From NCBI GenBank assembly GCA_000333855.2, contig CM007348.1:192956-256955 (forward strand): 64,000 bases of DNA, in the 5' to 3' direction. Origin of the DNA: Endotrypanum monterogeii (taxonomy: Eukaryota; Euglenozoa; Kinetoplastea; Trypanosomatida; Trypanosomatidae). The position numbers were made by a program, and so were the translations under genes. This document shows, in pieces, positions 50,020 through 61,085 of the stretch; position 1 is the first letter of the stretch; each line of letters begins with the position of its first letter. Below the pieces are notes generated by a model, which was given only the letters and a program-made list of their open reading frames with translations, was not told where the DNA came from and searched no databases.

Positions 50020-51835
50020 GTGCGTGCGTGCGTGTGTATGCTGTTTGCAGCTTTCACAGGTGGTCCTGGATATAGCACCGCTTCACCGTCCCCCTTATGT
50101 TTCCCATTTTTTTTTTTACGTTTGATCATACTCCTGTTTTTTTTCCCACATGTGGAGCGATCGAAGAGGCGTTATATGAGGAGGCCGAGAGGGTTTTGGC
50201 GACAATATCCCTCCTAGTCGATTCCCTTCTCTTCATGCGCTGCTGGCCAGAGGCGCGCCTGATTTCGTAGACACCTATACACAAACTTTTAAATGCTGTC
50301 AACACGGAAGAATGCGTCCCCCTTTCGCACAACGCAAAGAAACTCCACCCACAGAGATGAGCAGCGTTACCATCACGGGATGAGAGGGGTGTGTGTTGGC
50401 AGCTAACTCATACAAATATTGGATACGGCCGTGATACTCTAGTAGGTTGTCTTCCCCTCTTCACTGCTTCGCTTTCGTTGATCTTGATTTCAAAGCACCG
50501 TAGCGATAGCGACACACACACACACCAGTGTTGCTCGTGTCTTCTTTCCCCCCTCTCCGCCCGGCACACGTACCAAAGACAATATTCATCTCTGACCGCG
50601 AAAAGAGAGAAGGCTGTACGTGGCAAGGACCTGGGGGCATCTTTGGAGGGGAGGGGGTGAGTGTCATGTAGTGCATGGTGGCAGTGTCCATGGTGGTGGG
50701 GTGCGGAGAGGCAGACTTCATCGCCATCACCAGAGGTTTCTGGGCGTTTTTTTTTTTTTTTGGGTTCTTCGGCTGACGTCTTCACACGGGCTGTAGCATT
50801 ATATATATATATATATTATTCCTACAGTGTAAGATTTTATCGTCGATTCGGCGTGGTGGACACCACACATCCCCGCGTTTCGTCCTCACATCACCTCGAC
50901 TCTGTTCAACTTTGATTGGGATGACATCATGCAGTAGCATCGTCTGGCCATGAAGGCACAGCGTAGAGAAGACGTCCATGACCTTAGTAATGTTGACTCT
51001 GATGAGTGGAGGCGTTGACAACTGCCTTGCTCGAAAGCTGAATCGATTGCAGACTTGAATTCTTTCGTGGGGAAACGTGTGCTCATTAAGTGTTGATGGG
51101 GAGAGCTTCTAGCCGAAGGCGATTCGCGTGGTGGAGACACTTGCCATAATACGGTACGTCCTTTTCAAGGCGGGTAACCGCTGTGACTGGGTGAGGGGGA
51201 GAGGAGTGAGTGACCGCATGGAGGCTGCTGCTCACGTGTACACGAATTCATCTCAGGTGAAGATGGCGATTGTATTGTCGGTCTCATATGTGATGCAGGA
51301 GAGCGATACAAGGCGGCCGCATTGTGTTCCACCGGGGGTATGAGAGAGGCATGGGGATGGGGGAAGGTTCTGCAGAGGTGCTTTACTCAAGGAATGAAAG
51401 CGAAGAAAAACAAAGAAGCCTTCGATCGACCGTTTTTTTTTTTTTTTTGTGCGATAAATGTGCAAACGACACGGAAAGGTGCATCATCATTCTGTGTCCG
51501 AGAAGGTTTGTGTAACGATGGAGGAGTCACGTGAATAGAGTGGCAACTTTGTATGCAGGCTGTTTTTATTACTACTTTTTATTGTGATGCACCCCGCAAC
51601 TCTTTTCATACCCACCCTCCTCCTTCCCCAGGTCAGTGCACGACATGTACACGCACTCTTGGAATTAGGGTACGCACTCCTCGCCTTTTTTTTTTGGTCG
51701 AGACTCTTCCTGCCTCCCTATCCTCTTCCCTTTTTGGCATCTCTCTGTGGGTTGTCAATGCACAGTCTCGCGTCATGTTTCTTCTCCCTCTCTTCCTCGG
51801 CTTGAGTGGTAGTGTATGTGTGTATGTGTGTGTGT

Positions 51836-51901
51836 TCGCTCTCTCTTTTTTTTTTTCCTTATCTTGGATCTGATAATCAACTCGTTGACGCCAAAATCAA
51901 G
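51836..51901 (+). promoter_or_regulatory. Probable spliced-leader acceptor region for the DUF1648-like gene
   Basis: A CTCTCTC-T12 tract is followed by the first AG at 51900-51901, giving a 50-nt leader before ATG 51952. No ATG occurs between that AG and the chosen start. Confidence 0.5.
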
Positions 51902-51951
51902 AGTGTGTTGCTCGTGGGTCCCCTCTTGCAAGAGCGCACCCACTCAAGTCC

Positions 51952-52434
51952 ATGTCGAACATCTCGTCGTTCTTCTCGCCACCCCATATGCGTTGGTCAG
52001 AACGCACGTTCTTGGCAGTCGCGGGTGCAGGGGTGATGCTGAGCGTGGGTCATTACTTTGCCAAGTGCCGGACTGTCGCGGGTCGCGTTCCGGTGCACTT
52101 CAACATTTTCGGCGTCCCTGACAGAACCGCCGCGCCGTGGGCTTTCATCATGTACCCGATGATCTCGCTCGGGCTGACTTCAATGATGGTGTACACCGTT
52201 CTTGCACCGAGTGCAAAAGCTGTGTTGGCTCAGAATTCCCTGGAGCATATCTCCACACACGCCTCGCTGCTCTATGGGCAGGCTGTCGTTTTGGCTTGTC
52301 AACATAGCGCTGCTCAAATCGCCGAGGGCAGCTCTGATCGGATTTCGCGGTCGCTGATGTGTCTGCTTTACACCACTCTGATGACGGTGTCAGTTGCCAT
52401 GCTGGCAGCCAAGAGTACAAGACAGCTTTCGTGA
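51952..52434 (+). CDS. DUF1648/SdpI-like small membrane protein (160 aa)
   Basis: The ATG is the first after a clear poly-T/AG acceptor. Four hydrophobic segments are visible at about 20-37, 63-87, 100-120 and 132-152. Between the first two lies GRVPVHFNIFGVPDRTAAPW (about 44-63), which matches the hallmark of DUF1648: LPxxxPvHfnxxGxPDrw. That domain is the N-terminal unit of the bacterial SdpI-type membrane proteins and of other bacterial membrane proteins. In SdpI it belongs to an immunity/signalling protein. Here only the DUF1648-type unit and two more helices are present. The function in this organism is unknown. A bacterial-type origin is suggested by the motif but could also reflect an old eukaryotic family. 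I am fairly sure of the motif and unsure of the role. Confidence 0.85.
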   Translation: MSNISSFFSPPHMRWSERTFLAVAGAGVMLSVGHYFAKCRTVAGRVPVHFNIFGVPDRTAAPWAFIMYPMISLGLTSMMVYTVLAPSAKAVLAQNSLEHISTHASLLYGQAVVLACQHSAAQIAEGSSDRISRSLMCLLYTTLMTVSVAMLAAKSTRQLS

Positions 52435-53989
52435 CGATAGAAGCGCCTACTCCCCTCCTTTTTTTTTCCCTCTTTGGGCCTATTGTGTGGATTGTTTGAC
52501 TTGAGTGGGTGGGAGATGGGGTGGTGCAGGCCGCACCCTCTTGCCTGTCATAAACACACATACACACACACTCTCTTGCAGAGATGCTCTCTCTCTCTTT
52601 CTTTCTTCTTTTTAAATTTTCTGCGCACACTGCTATTACACCGACACGGACTCGTTTGACAGGGCTGAGGTGCGACCGTCACACGTCGAGGCGTGTCGCG
52701 CTCAAAAGGAAAATAGAAAAAAAAATCTGCTAGAATTTTTCTCTGATGCGCGACAAGTGCCCATAACGCGTTTGTTTTTAGCCTCTCGCCGACCCCTTAC
52801 GCTCTCTTATCATACAAAAAATTGTTTTCCTTTTTTTTTGTTTTCCCATTTCCTCGACATTTTTCTAAGGAAACGCGGCTGCAGATGCTCTCGTTTTTCT
52901 CGTGATGCTTGAGTGATATGCGCACTAGGAACACTTTGATTTGCTCTCACTCTCGATGGGTGGACAAAAGTCGTGCGTTATGCTTTGTTTTTCTGCTTCT
53001 CCCCTCTTTTCATTCTTGCTGTTGCAGACACTCCTTCCATACCCTACACACTCCCCGCCTGAAGAGTTGTGGAGGAGAGGGAGAGGTAATTTTTGACGCA
53101 ATCTGTGTGATAGATGGAGCTAAAAGAATAAAAAAAATCCCATGGGAATGTGTGTCTGCTCTATACTTCTTGGTGGAATTAAAAAAAAATTGGCGTTGCA
53201 CCCTCACAGGCCCCTTCCCCCCCCCCTACACACACGGAGCCGGCAAGGTTTCGCTCCTTTCGCCTCTCCCTCCCCCGGAAAGACACCGGTGCAAGACAAC
53301 GCGCTTACAAGTTGAATTTACGGAACAAGGCGAACTAGACGAGAGGGAAAAAATAAAAACATATTCATTATGTTTTGATGCGCTACGTTATTTATTTGGA
53401 TTAAAGAAAAGGGTGTAGTGAAAAGAGGTTGCCGGGGTGCTCGTGTGTGTGTGTGTGTGTGTTCTTAGTTGACCGCCTTTGACTCGTTTCGAGTGTGTGG
53501 TCCTCAATGTGGGGTAAGTCTTTTCTTCTTTGTGACATACCTGCTGTCAGCTCGATATTTTATCGATCCTTCGTTTCCTATTCGCTCAATCTCCCTCCAC
53601 TTCTTTCCTCTTATTGCTTCTCAGTTTTTTTTTTCAAGTTACAGTTGTCTCTTTCTCTCGCTTTATTTTCTCAACTACTCCCTCGTCGACCTGCACAACA
53701 GAGGTCCCGTTTTTGTCCCTCCTCGCTGTGTGTCTCAAGCTGTCTCCTCTTTTTTTTCCCCCAAAGGGGACTCCGAGGGCGTGCACACACACACAAAGGG
53801 GTAATTGTGACACGTATTTGCACAACAACAGGTATCCTCACTTCACTTCACTTGCTTTGCTTTTTGTTTTTATGTATAACGGTTTATTACTATTATTTTT
53901 TTTTATATATTGCTCCTGTAGTCTCGTCGACTAATATTTCTCCATACGAATTTTTTCTTCTTCGTTTGATTTTGTGACAGTCGTCGAAG
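52435..53989. other. Intergenic spacer DUF1648-like - SERINC gene
   Basis: No supported gene. A 169-codon frame at 52909-53418 starts at a non-ATG codon and lacks protein-like features. Contains poly-T and poly-A runs, TG repeats around 53441-53462, and the pyrimidine tract for the next gene. Confidence 0.5.
53947..53980 (+). promoter_or_regulatory. Probable spliced-leader acceptor for the SERINC gene
   Basis: A T-rich tract (TTTTTTCTTCTTCGTTTGATTT) is followed by GTGACAG ending at 53980, 9 nt before ATG 53990. Confidence 0.55.
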
Positions 53990-55240
53990 ATGATGGGCCC
54001 CGATCATGAACGTTCAAGTTCCCGAAGATTTCGCAGTGTCGATGAGGACAGCGGACTTTCACCTGGATTGGTTCTCAGACTGAAATACGCCATGTACCTA
54101 TTCGTGGCACTTTTTATTTCGATGATGTTGCGTGGACTGATGAGCTCTTTGTTTGAAAAAGTGCCGATGCTCGAGAAGGGCTGCGCTACGAGAAGCTGGG
54201 GCGGTGTGATTCAGGCAGCCTGCGGGGCGGAGATGTTGATATACCGTGTCAGCTTCGCGCTGACCGTTTTCTTCATCATTCACTGGCTCACCGTCTCTGA
54301 TTTAACTTGCTGTATCCGAACCAAAGACCGCGCCGAGCTCCAGAGTCGTTTTTTCACTGTGAAGACGCTGCTCCTGGTTCTCCTTTTTATTGTCACACTC
54401 TTCATACCTAACTTTTTTTTCTCCGGCTACGCCTATGTGTGCCTCTTCAGCTCCGGCGTGTACCTCCTGATGAATGTTGTGTTCCTGATCGAGTTCTCGT
54501 ATACGTGGAGCGACGAGTGGAGCGAGCGCGCGGATGACAACCGCAAGTGGATATGGTATCTCGCTGCCGTTGCTATCGGTGGTTTTATTCTCGCCATTGC
54601 AGCTACCATCGCGTCGTTTGTTATTTATGTTCCGCATTCGGACTGCAACTTCAACGCATCCGTCATCACGAGCGTTATTGCCGGTGCTTTTGTTTACTTT
54701 GTCCTCTCCATCTACGTCCCGCATGGTTCCATCGTGCCGAGCAGTATTGTCTTTTTGTCGACTAGTAGCATCCTCTTCCTCACGCTCCGCACAAATGACG
54801 ACGAGCACTGCAACCGATTGGCTAAGCAACCCAGTAACACCACGTATTCGATAGTGCAGACAATCGTCACCATGTTTCTCACATGCTTCACGCTGCTCTA
54901 CAGTGTAGTGACTGCGGGTGGAAGTGGTGCGGCCTTTGACATTGGTCGTGACGACGACGGGGAGGAGGAGGACGCGGGGGAGTCGGGGCACTTGTCACAT
55001 TACATGTTTTTCTATACCATCATGATTTTCGGATCCATGTACATGGCAATGCTAGGAAGCTCCTGGCACGTGAGCGGTACTGGGGATGACGGCTTGTCAA
55101 CGAGCATCCGCATCGCTCTCTGGGTACGTCTATCTACAGTCTGGGCGGCAATATTCCTGTACATCTGGTCCCTTGTCGCACCATACACGTGCTGCAAAGG
55201 TCGCGACTTCGGCTTCGCTATCGACGAGGAGTGGGTTTGA
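53990..55240 (+). CDS. Serine incorporator (SERINC/TMS) family membrane protein (416 aa)
   Basis: SERINC proteins are multi-pass membrane proteins linked to serine supply for phosphatidylserine and sphingolipid synthesis and to lipid scrambling. After a short charged cytosolic N terminus (about 1-30), some ten hydrophobic segments follow. The family signatures are visible: RVSFALTVFFIIHWL near residue 85-100 (compare the RvcfalalFF motif), FFFSGYAYVCLFSSGVYLL, FLIEFSYTW (the iDFaysW motif), and the C-terminal half with SSIVFLSTSSILFLTLR, YMFFYTIMIFGSMYMAMLGS and SIRIALWVRLSTVWAAIFLY. Loop 320-345 is acidic. Length is somewhat short of vertebrate members (about 450). Topology and family look secure. 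Subcellular site is not shown. Confidence 0.93.
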   Translation: MMGPDHERSSSRRFRSVDEDSGLSPGLVLRLKYAMYLFVALFISMMLRGLMSSLFEKVPMLEKGCATRSWGGVIQAACGAEMLIYRVSFALTVFFIIHWLTVSDLTCCIRTKDRAELQSRFFTVKTLLLVLLFIVTLFIPNFFFSGYAYVCLFSSGVYLLMNVVFLIEFSYTWSDEWSERADDNRKWIWYLAAVAIGGFILAIAATIASFVIYVPHSDCNFNASVITSVIAGAFVYFVLSIYVPHGSIVPSSIVFLSTSSILFLTLRTNDDEHCNRLAKQPSNTTYSIVQTIVTMFLTCFTLLYSVVTAGGSGAAFDIGRDDDGEEEDAGESGHLSHYMFFYTIMIFGSMYMAMLGSSWHVSGTGDDGLSTSIRIALWVRLSTVWAAIFLYIWSLVAPYTCCKGRDFGFAIDEEWV

Positions 55241-56058
55241 GAGGGCTCGGTGGTGACGGGCATGTGGCCACGCCGCTATTTGGGTATTTTAAGGCTTCTG
55301 AGTTGTGGCTGAAGCTCTTTCCCTCTTTCTATTTGCTTTCTTTCTCTTGTTCAAAATGTTTTTTTTTTTTTTGTTTGCCGCTCTGTGTATTTTTGTCTCT
55401 CTCTCTCTCGGACCTTCAAGTATGAAATCTGCACCAAAACACACTCGCTCCACTTCTCTCGATGTGCGGACATTTGTGCACTCGTGTGTATGGGAGTGAG
55501 GGCGTCGGGGCGGTGAAAATCAAAAGCGCCGCTCTCATTTCACCTACATCTTCTGGGTGGATCGCGTGTTCCTTCACGCTGGGCGAGGTTGTGTATGTGT
55601 ATGTGTGTGTGTCAGACATGCCACGCCTTGTACTTTGCCATGGTGATGTGTGAACGCGTTTCAGCTCCACCAAAATCTCCTCTTCATTTTTGCTGCTCCT
55701 CTCCACTTTGATCTCATTACTTCTCTTCACCTACAACTGTGTGTGTGCGTGTTACCCCTCGTTGCTGTCCTCCTCTCCCTCCACAGCGCACAGTCGCCCG
55801 TGCTGACTTCGTTTTCTTTCCAGTGGCCGCTTCAGCCCCTCCTCCTTCTCCTTTTTTTTTCCATCTCACTCAAAGTGTTTGTTCTTGACTTCTCAACACG
55901 GTGCACGCAGTACTCTCTGATACCGCCGCCCCGGGGTCTGGGTGAGTTTCTCGTCATCGGAGAATTTTTCACATTAGCTACGTGAGCACATACCAATTTT
56001 CTGAGAAGTGATAATATACGACACACAAGCGGGTAGTCTTCGCATATATACACACACG

Positions 56059-56066
<8 letters not shown>

Positions 56067-56089
<23 letters not shown>
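56067..56089. repeat. (TA)11 microsatellite
   Basis: TA repeat within a longer A/T-rich stretch. Confidence 0.85.
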
Positions 56090-57471
56090 TTATTTATTGG
56101 CGCGTGTATGCAGAGAAGGTGTCTTCTGTGAGAAGATAATCACAGACTTGCAGAGAATGGTGTGAAGAGGCGAAGAGGGTATGGGTCAAAAAAAAAAAAC
56201 AGGTGGGGAGTCCTGACGAGTGATCAACTGGAGAGGTTAGCACAAGATCAATTGAATTTTTTTTTGTTCTTTGTTTTGGCATCGCGTGTAAATTGTGCGA
56301 AGCGCCAGTGCATGTGCTGTGTAGGCGCCTCCTCATCTTTTGTTTCGCTTGTGCGTACTCCCACACTTGTGCACAACGCTTCCCCCCTTTTTTTTCGGTC
56401 TAGCAGTGGGTTTCTTAAACCTGTAGAAAATTTTTCCACTTCCAGAATTTGCCACTCACCGGAAAAAAAAACGTTTTTTAGATTCATCTCTCTGCTCTGT
56501 GGAGGGTCTAATCACATTTTTTTCTTTTTCTTTGGTTTCAGAGACTTTAAACTCTCACGCACTCGCACAGTGCATACATATAGGTACTTACGGCTGTACA
56601 TACTTGTTGTTGACTTTCTACTGATCTTGTTTCACGTTTGTGTATCTTTTCTGCCCTTCCCCCCTCCCTCCCCCCCCTCCACACACACACACACTGTGGC
56701 CTGAAAAAAAGTAATAACGTCATCTATTCACATTTTTTTGCTATTTATCCTCTCCTTTTTTTTTTTTGCCCACGGCACTTAAAATTCTACCGCTTGTGCT
56801 GGAAAAAAAAAAATAGTCTGTCGCAGGGGAGAAATCCTCTTGTGTGAGTCTGCGTTCCTTCTCACTCTTTTTCTTTTGCTCATTTTTCTTTTTTGTGCTG
56901 GAGGTAATTTCCTACCCACCACAATTTGTCTGTTTGCATTATGTGCGCTGTTGTTGCTCCTTGAAACAATACATGTATACATATATACATATATATATAT
57001 TTTACTGCTTTACTTTTTTCTCGAGGTCCAAAGGACTCGTTCATGACCTCCGTTTGTTTCTACACGTTTCACACCTGTGCCCCTCCTCGAGAATTTCTTC
57101 CAGAAGCACACGCTAACACACACACACACACTCATTTATAACGAAAGACCCAGAATCTGTATTTTTCTTCAATTTCAGAGCACTCAGTTCTTCCTCGTCT
57201 ATTTACGTCTGTAACGTGTGTAACTCGGCGCCTCTGCAATATTTGTTGTACCTCCACCTCTCCATTTTTTTGATTTTGAAGATTTTTCATTTGTGGTTTT
57301 CGTACCCCCTTCGAACACGCTGATAATTTTCCGTGCTCTCATCTACTCAACATCGTCATCCAGTGTCACTGCCACGGAAGACGTACTGGGAAGTGCTGGC
57401 TCGATAGACGAACCCTTTCCGCCTCCCCCCTCCCCCTCTCCCCCTATTTTCTCGTCATCCTCTCCGTGGGG

Positions 57472-57474
<3 letters not shown>

Positions 57475-57502
<28 letters not shown>
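57475..57502. repeat. (TA)14 microsatellite immediately upstream of a start codon
   Basis: An uninterrupted TA repeat ends 6 nt before ATG 57509 and so must lie in the 5' UTR or at its boundary. Confidence 0.9.
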
Positions 57503-57508
57503 ACAAAA

Positions 57509-58843
57509 ATGGTTTTGTACTTCTCGAAAGTATCTGCGCAGCTAGTGCGTAACCTTGTAGAGTTGGGTGTTTGCGACGACAAACATTGCCTCAACTCGTA
57601 TCATTCACCTGTCGAGTGTCATATCCAGGCATCCTTCCTCGATTCTTCTTGGCACGCGTCGACCTTCCCACTGCAGCGTTTTCAGGGTTCGACGTCAACG
57701 ACGGCTGTACTTCCAGTGAGGGAGGAAGAACTTATGGCTGTGCTACACAGTGACGAGTTCCCTCTAGCAGAGGTTAGCCAACAACTGAGCAGTTCAGAGT
57801 CACAGATGAGTCGTCCACTCACAACGTTTATTGATTCCCTTTTCCATCGAGTTTCCCGAAAGTACACCGTGCGGCTCGAGACGTTGGTGCGCGCTTTGCG
57901 CTTGTTGGAGCTCGTGCAGCTGGCGAGCATTCGCGCACACCAGCGGCAGCTGGTCGCCCTATCCAGTCTAACGAGCGGTAGCGACTCGCCATGCTGCTGC
58001 GACGGTGACGGCTGCGCACTGAAAGGTGCCGAGGCCAGTTTGGTGACGACAAGATCGTCGACTATGATTTTTGGATCACGCTCACGGCAGAGGAGCGCGC
58101 CCCCCCGTTCCCTTAGGCCTGAATCTGAGAAATCACCCGCCTGCGCCGTGACTCCAACGCTCACTATACCGGCCTTCCGGATGGGATATGCAGGGCAGCG
58201 ATGGGGCTGCAAAACTGCCGCCCGTGCACTGCCGCCTCAGACAGTCACTACGGCTACCTTCATGGAAAACATTCTGACACCTAGCAGCTCTCTGCATACA
58301 CTGTCTCACTTGTCTGCTCCGCATGGTTCGCAGCTGGACGACAGTTCCGTCTCCTCAGGGACGGTTGGCCCGCTCACGGTGACGGGTGGCGCATCGCTGC
58401 ACAAAAAGACAACGCCAGTGCCCTCACCGTCCTTGAGTTGGTACCTCCCCGCCTCGCCCACTAGCGTGCTGCCGGACCGATGTTCTGGATCCAATGCGGT
58501 TGATTTGACATCGCTGTTGAGTCTCCTTCATCACTGCAGCGTGTGCAGGGGAGCTCGTGTGTTTGCGCTTCAGTACTACAACGTGCATTTGTTTCTTTCC
58601 GCATGTCTCGTGCTGAGTATTAGCATCAATGAGATGGAGCTGCTGCAGTCCATACCAGAATGTGTGCTTGTTCGCGAGTTAGCCGATCTGAGTCAGTGCA
58701 CCGAATTACTGCTCCGCGTGGCAATGCGAGCGGTGTGCGAAACTTTAGAGGGACGGCTGTGTGTCCTGGACAGCGATGTTCAGCTGCTCTTACACCGCCT
58801 GAAGGTTCTCGGCGGCGGTGCGTGTGCCGCAGAGGAGTTGTGA
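57509..58843 (+). CDS. Possible divergent PHO80-type cyclin with a large insertion (444 aa)
   Basis: The open frame extends upstream, but that part is in a TA/pyrimidine region; ATG 57509 is the first good start. Two helical regions flank a Ser/Pro-rich insertion at about 155-345. The first (about 95-155) contains PLTTFIDSLFHRVSRKYTVR and LVRALRLLELVQL. The second (about 350-432) contains ALQYYNVHLFLSACLVLSIS followed by NEMELLQSIPECVLVRELADL. Both resemble halves of a PHO80-type cyclin box: the FxdxLxxR region, then the NvHrlllsalmlA helix and a helix after it. Such cyclins bind CRK kinases. This is inference by eye. The usual cyclin Arg/Lys pair was not confirmed. A helical protein of another type remains possible. 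Confidence 0.82.
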   Translation: MVLYFSKVSAQLVRNLVELGVCDDKHCLNSYHSPVECHIQASFLDSSWHASTFPLQRFQGSTSTTAVLPVREEELMAVLHSDEFPLAEVSQQLSSSESQMSRPLTTFIDSLFHRVSRKYTVRLETLVRALRLLELVQLASIRAHQRQLVALSSLTSGSDSPCCCDGDGCALKGAEASLVTTRSSTMIFGSRSRQRSAPPRSLRPESEKSPACAVTPTLTIPAFRMGYAGQRWGCKTAARALPPQTVTTATFMENILTPSSSLHTLSHLSAPHGSQLDDSSVSSGTVGPLTVTGGASLHKKTTPVPSPSLSWYLPASPTSVLPDRCSGSNAVDLTSLLSLLHHCSVCRGARVFALQYYNVHLFLSACLVLSISINEMELLQSIPECVLVRELADLSQCTELLLRVAMRAVCETLEGRLCVLDSDVQLLLHRLKVLGGGACAAEEL

Positions 58844-59437
58844 CTATCGCTATTGCCCCCCCCCTAAAAAAGAAACAAATCTGCGTTCAAGTGTATTTTT
58901 CATTTCGAAAAATGTACTGGGGAGAAAAGGGAAATACGTATCGTTCACGGCTCCGGGCACGGTGGCCTCATCCACCTTTTCCCTTTCCTCGTTAAGCTTG
59001 ATTTAACTTGTTGTACACGACAGTGAAAAAAAACAACACACACACATACATATATATATATATATGTGTGTATATATGTTACACCAGTGTCCGTTTTTTT
59101 CTTCCGTTGTTCGTCTGTACGATGACGGCTGTTGAGTTTGACGTATTTGCCCCCCTCCCCTTGCTCATTCTTTATAATAATTGGGCAAATGGAAAGGTAC
59201 TTGTAGTCCCCCTCCTGCCCTCCTCCTCACTCCTTGTCGAGGGGAGGGCGGAGTGACTCAGTTAATACTTCTACGTAGCTCCAATACACAGAAGCCTACG
59301 TTTCCGAAAATAAACACGACAGAAAGAAATTAAAACGCCAGTCAAGGGAAACTTTCCCCCTTTTTTTTTTCAAAGTTGGGATGTTGTGTGACTCATTCTC
59401 GGCTTTTGTTTTCAATACACACATATATCTATCCATC

Positions 59438-59458
59438 TATATATATATATATATATAT
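59438..59458. repeat. (TA)10 microsatellite
   Basis: Uninterrupted TA repeat. Confidence 0.88.
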
Positions 59459-60352
59459 GTTACATGTTATTTTTTTTTATTTTGCAGGTTTTCTACAAGT
59501 CCCTCCTTCGATTTTTTTTCCAATCTTGTGGACTTCCCCTCAACGGCTCTCATGTGCTAAATATGAAAGAGGCACTCGCTACAGAGTGCGTGGGGAGTGA
59601 CTGTGTGGTATGTAGTGACACTGCGTCTCTTTCTCTCTCCCCCCCGATCCTCGTCATGAAGCATTCAAAAGAGGCTTTACCGAATGTCTTGCAGTAGTGT
59701 GTGACTCGCAGAAGGATACGAAGAGAAGAAGAAAATCGCACGCGGGAAAAAAAAACATTTTGCATCTCTAGTTGCACACCTTCTCACCTTCTTCTACCTT
59801 GGATTTTCCCTCCTCGCCGCAGAGGGACACGCACTGGTCCTCTTGGCCGTTCTATTGAGAATTGGCGTATAGACGACGCTTGGCAGTTATGGGAAGGGGT
59901 GAGACAACGACAGCGGTGTTTTCAGATGAAGGAAGGGGGATGTGTCCTACACACGACTAGTGCGTGTGGGGAAGTGAGGGGTAAATGTTTTGGCGTCACG
60001 TTTTCTTTACCCCACAATTTTTTTTTCTCGCTGTAGTCTCTCATCATCGAATGCCCCCCCCCCTCTCCACTCGTGACGTGTATGTGCGGGTGCGCTTGGT
60101 GGAAGCCGGGTAGGGGTGTACGATAGGGCTGTCTCCTCATATTTGTTTTTCGAGCAAAAGCAATATTATAAAAGAAAATTTTTTTTCCAATATTTACTTT
60201 AGGAATAGATAGATGTCTTTTTTTCTCCAATAAGAGGAGATGAGTCGTGTGCGAGGGGGTTGGATCGGGCCGGCCACTCTCTACGGACTTCCTTTGAGAG
60301 CTTTGGAACCCATGTAATGTGATCAGGAAGAAACAAAAGAAAAACGGGACGA

Positions 60353-60379
60353 GTGTGTGTGTGTGTGTGTGTGTGTGTG
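60353..60379. repeat. (GT)13 microsatellite
   Basis: Uninterrupted GT repeat of 27 nt. Confidence 0.9.
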
Positions 60380-61085
60380 CGTTTCTCTTTTTCTTTTTCT
60401 TTCCCTTTTCTCGTCTCGCAGCCTATTTTATCCCCCCCCTCCCCTCCTTCGCGCGCCCCCCTTTCTTTATCTGCCTCATCGTCACTTATGCTGCGACTTT
60501 TTCAATTTTATATACATGCCCAACCCAAATGGCCGTCTCGGATTCTTTTTACCTACAGATGCTCTACGGAGATGAGTACAGGGGTGCGTGCACAAACGCA
60601 CACATCTTTTTTCCGTCTCCCCTATCCTTTTCTTTATGAAGTGGCTCACCATTTGTTTCCAAGAACAACGGAGTGCCGTAAGATCTGAAGGGAGCAACAT
60701 ATGCAACTAGTGTGCGCAAGGAGATAAGGGAGCATAAACACACACACACACTCTCGTACATAGATGTCTATTTATGTATGTATACATATATGCGCACGAC
60801 AGAGGGAAGAGAACATCTATTTATGCCAACATGTACTTGCGAACTTGTGTGATACGCCGCTCTGTACCTGAGTGTCACATGTGTAGCATGTGTACATGAC
60901 CCGGACCCGTTTTGCCTACGCGGCGATGCTGGGCTGGCGCCTGCCCTCTGTTCTCCTTCTAGTACCTTGTCATTCTCACTAGCCCGTCTTACATTCTTAC
61001 GCCTTGTCCCTTCGCTCAATATCATCACTGCACGTAAAAAAAAAAAAGACGCGGGAAAGAGGTAAACAGAAATCGTAAAAAAAGA

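Larger units (their letters stand above)
49423..51951. other. Intergenic spacer LSm-like - DUF1648-like gene (2.5 kb)
   Basis: No supported gene. Contains (AC)11 around 49465-49486, (TA)11 at 49998-50019, a T15 run near 50747-50761, (TA)8 at 50801-50816, and a pyrimidine-poor island at about 50830-51400 that lacks any long open frame. A poly-T/AG acceptor for the next gene ends at 51901. Confidence 0.5.
55241..57508. other. Intergenic spacer SERINC - cyclin-like gene
   Basis: No supported gene in 2.3 kb. Contains poly-T runs, CT repeats near 55398-55408, (TA)11 at 56067-56089, poly-C/poly-A blocks near 56660-56710 and (TA)14 at 57475-57502. The ATG of the next gene lies 7 nt after the latter repeat. 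Confidence 0.5.
58844..61085. other. Intergenic spacer cyclin-like - final gene
   Basis: No supported gene in 2.2 kb. Contains TA repeats near 59050-59066 and at 59438-59458, a C-rich tract at 60053-60066, (GT)13 at 60353-60379, and a pyrimidine tract with AG at 60961-60962, a likely acceptor for the last gene (leader 123 nt). Confidence 0.5.

Noticed and set aside
52909..53418. A 169-codon frame between the DUF1648-like and SERINC genes
   Set aside because: Starts at TTG, low-complexity in parts, overlaps poly-A/poly-C runs and has no recognisable motif.
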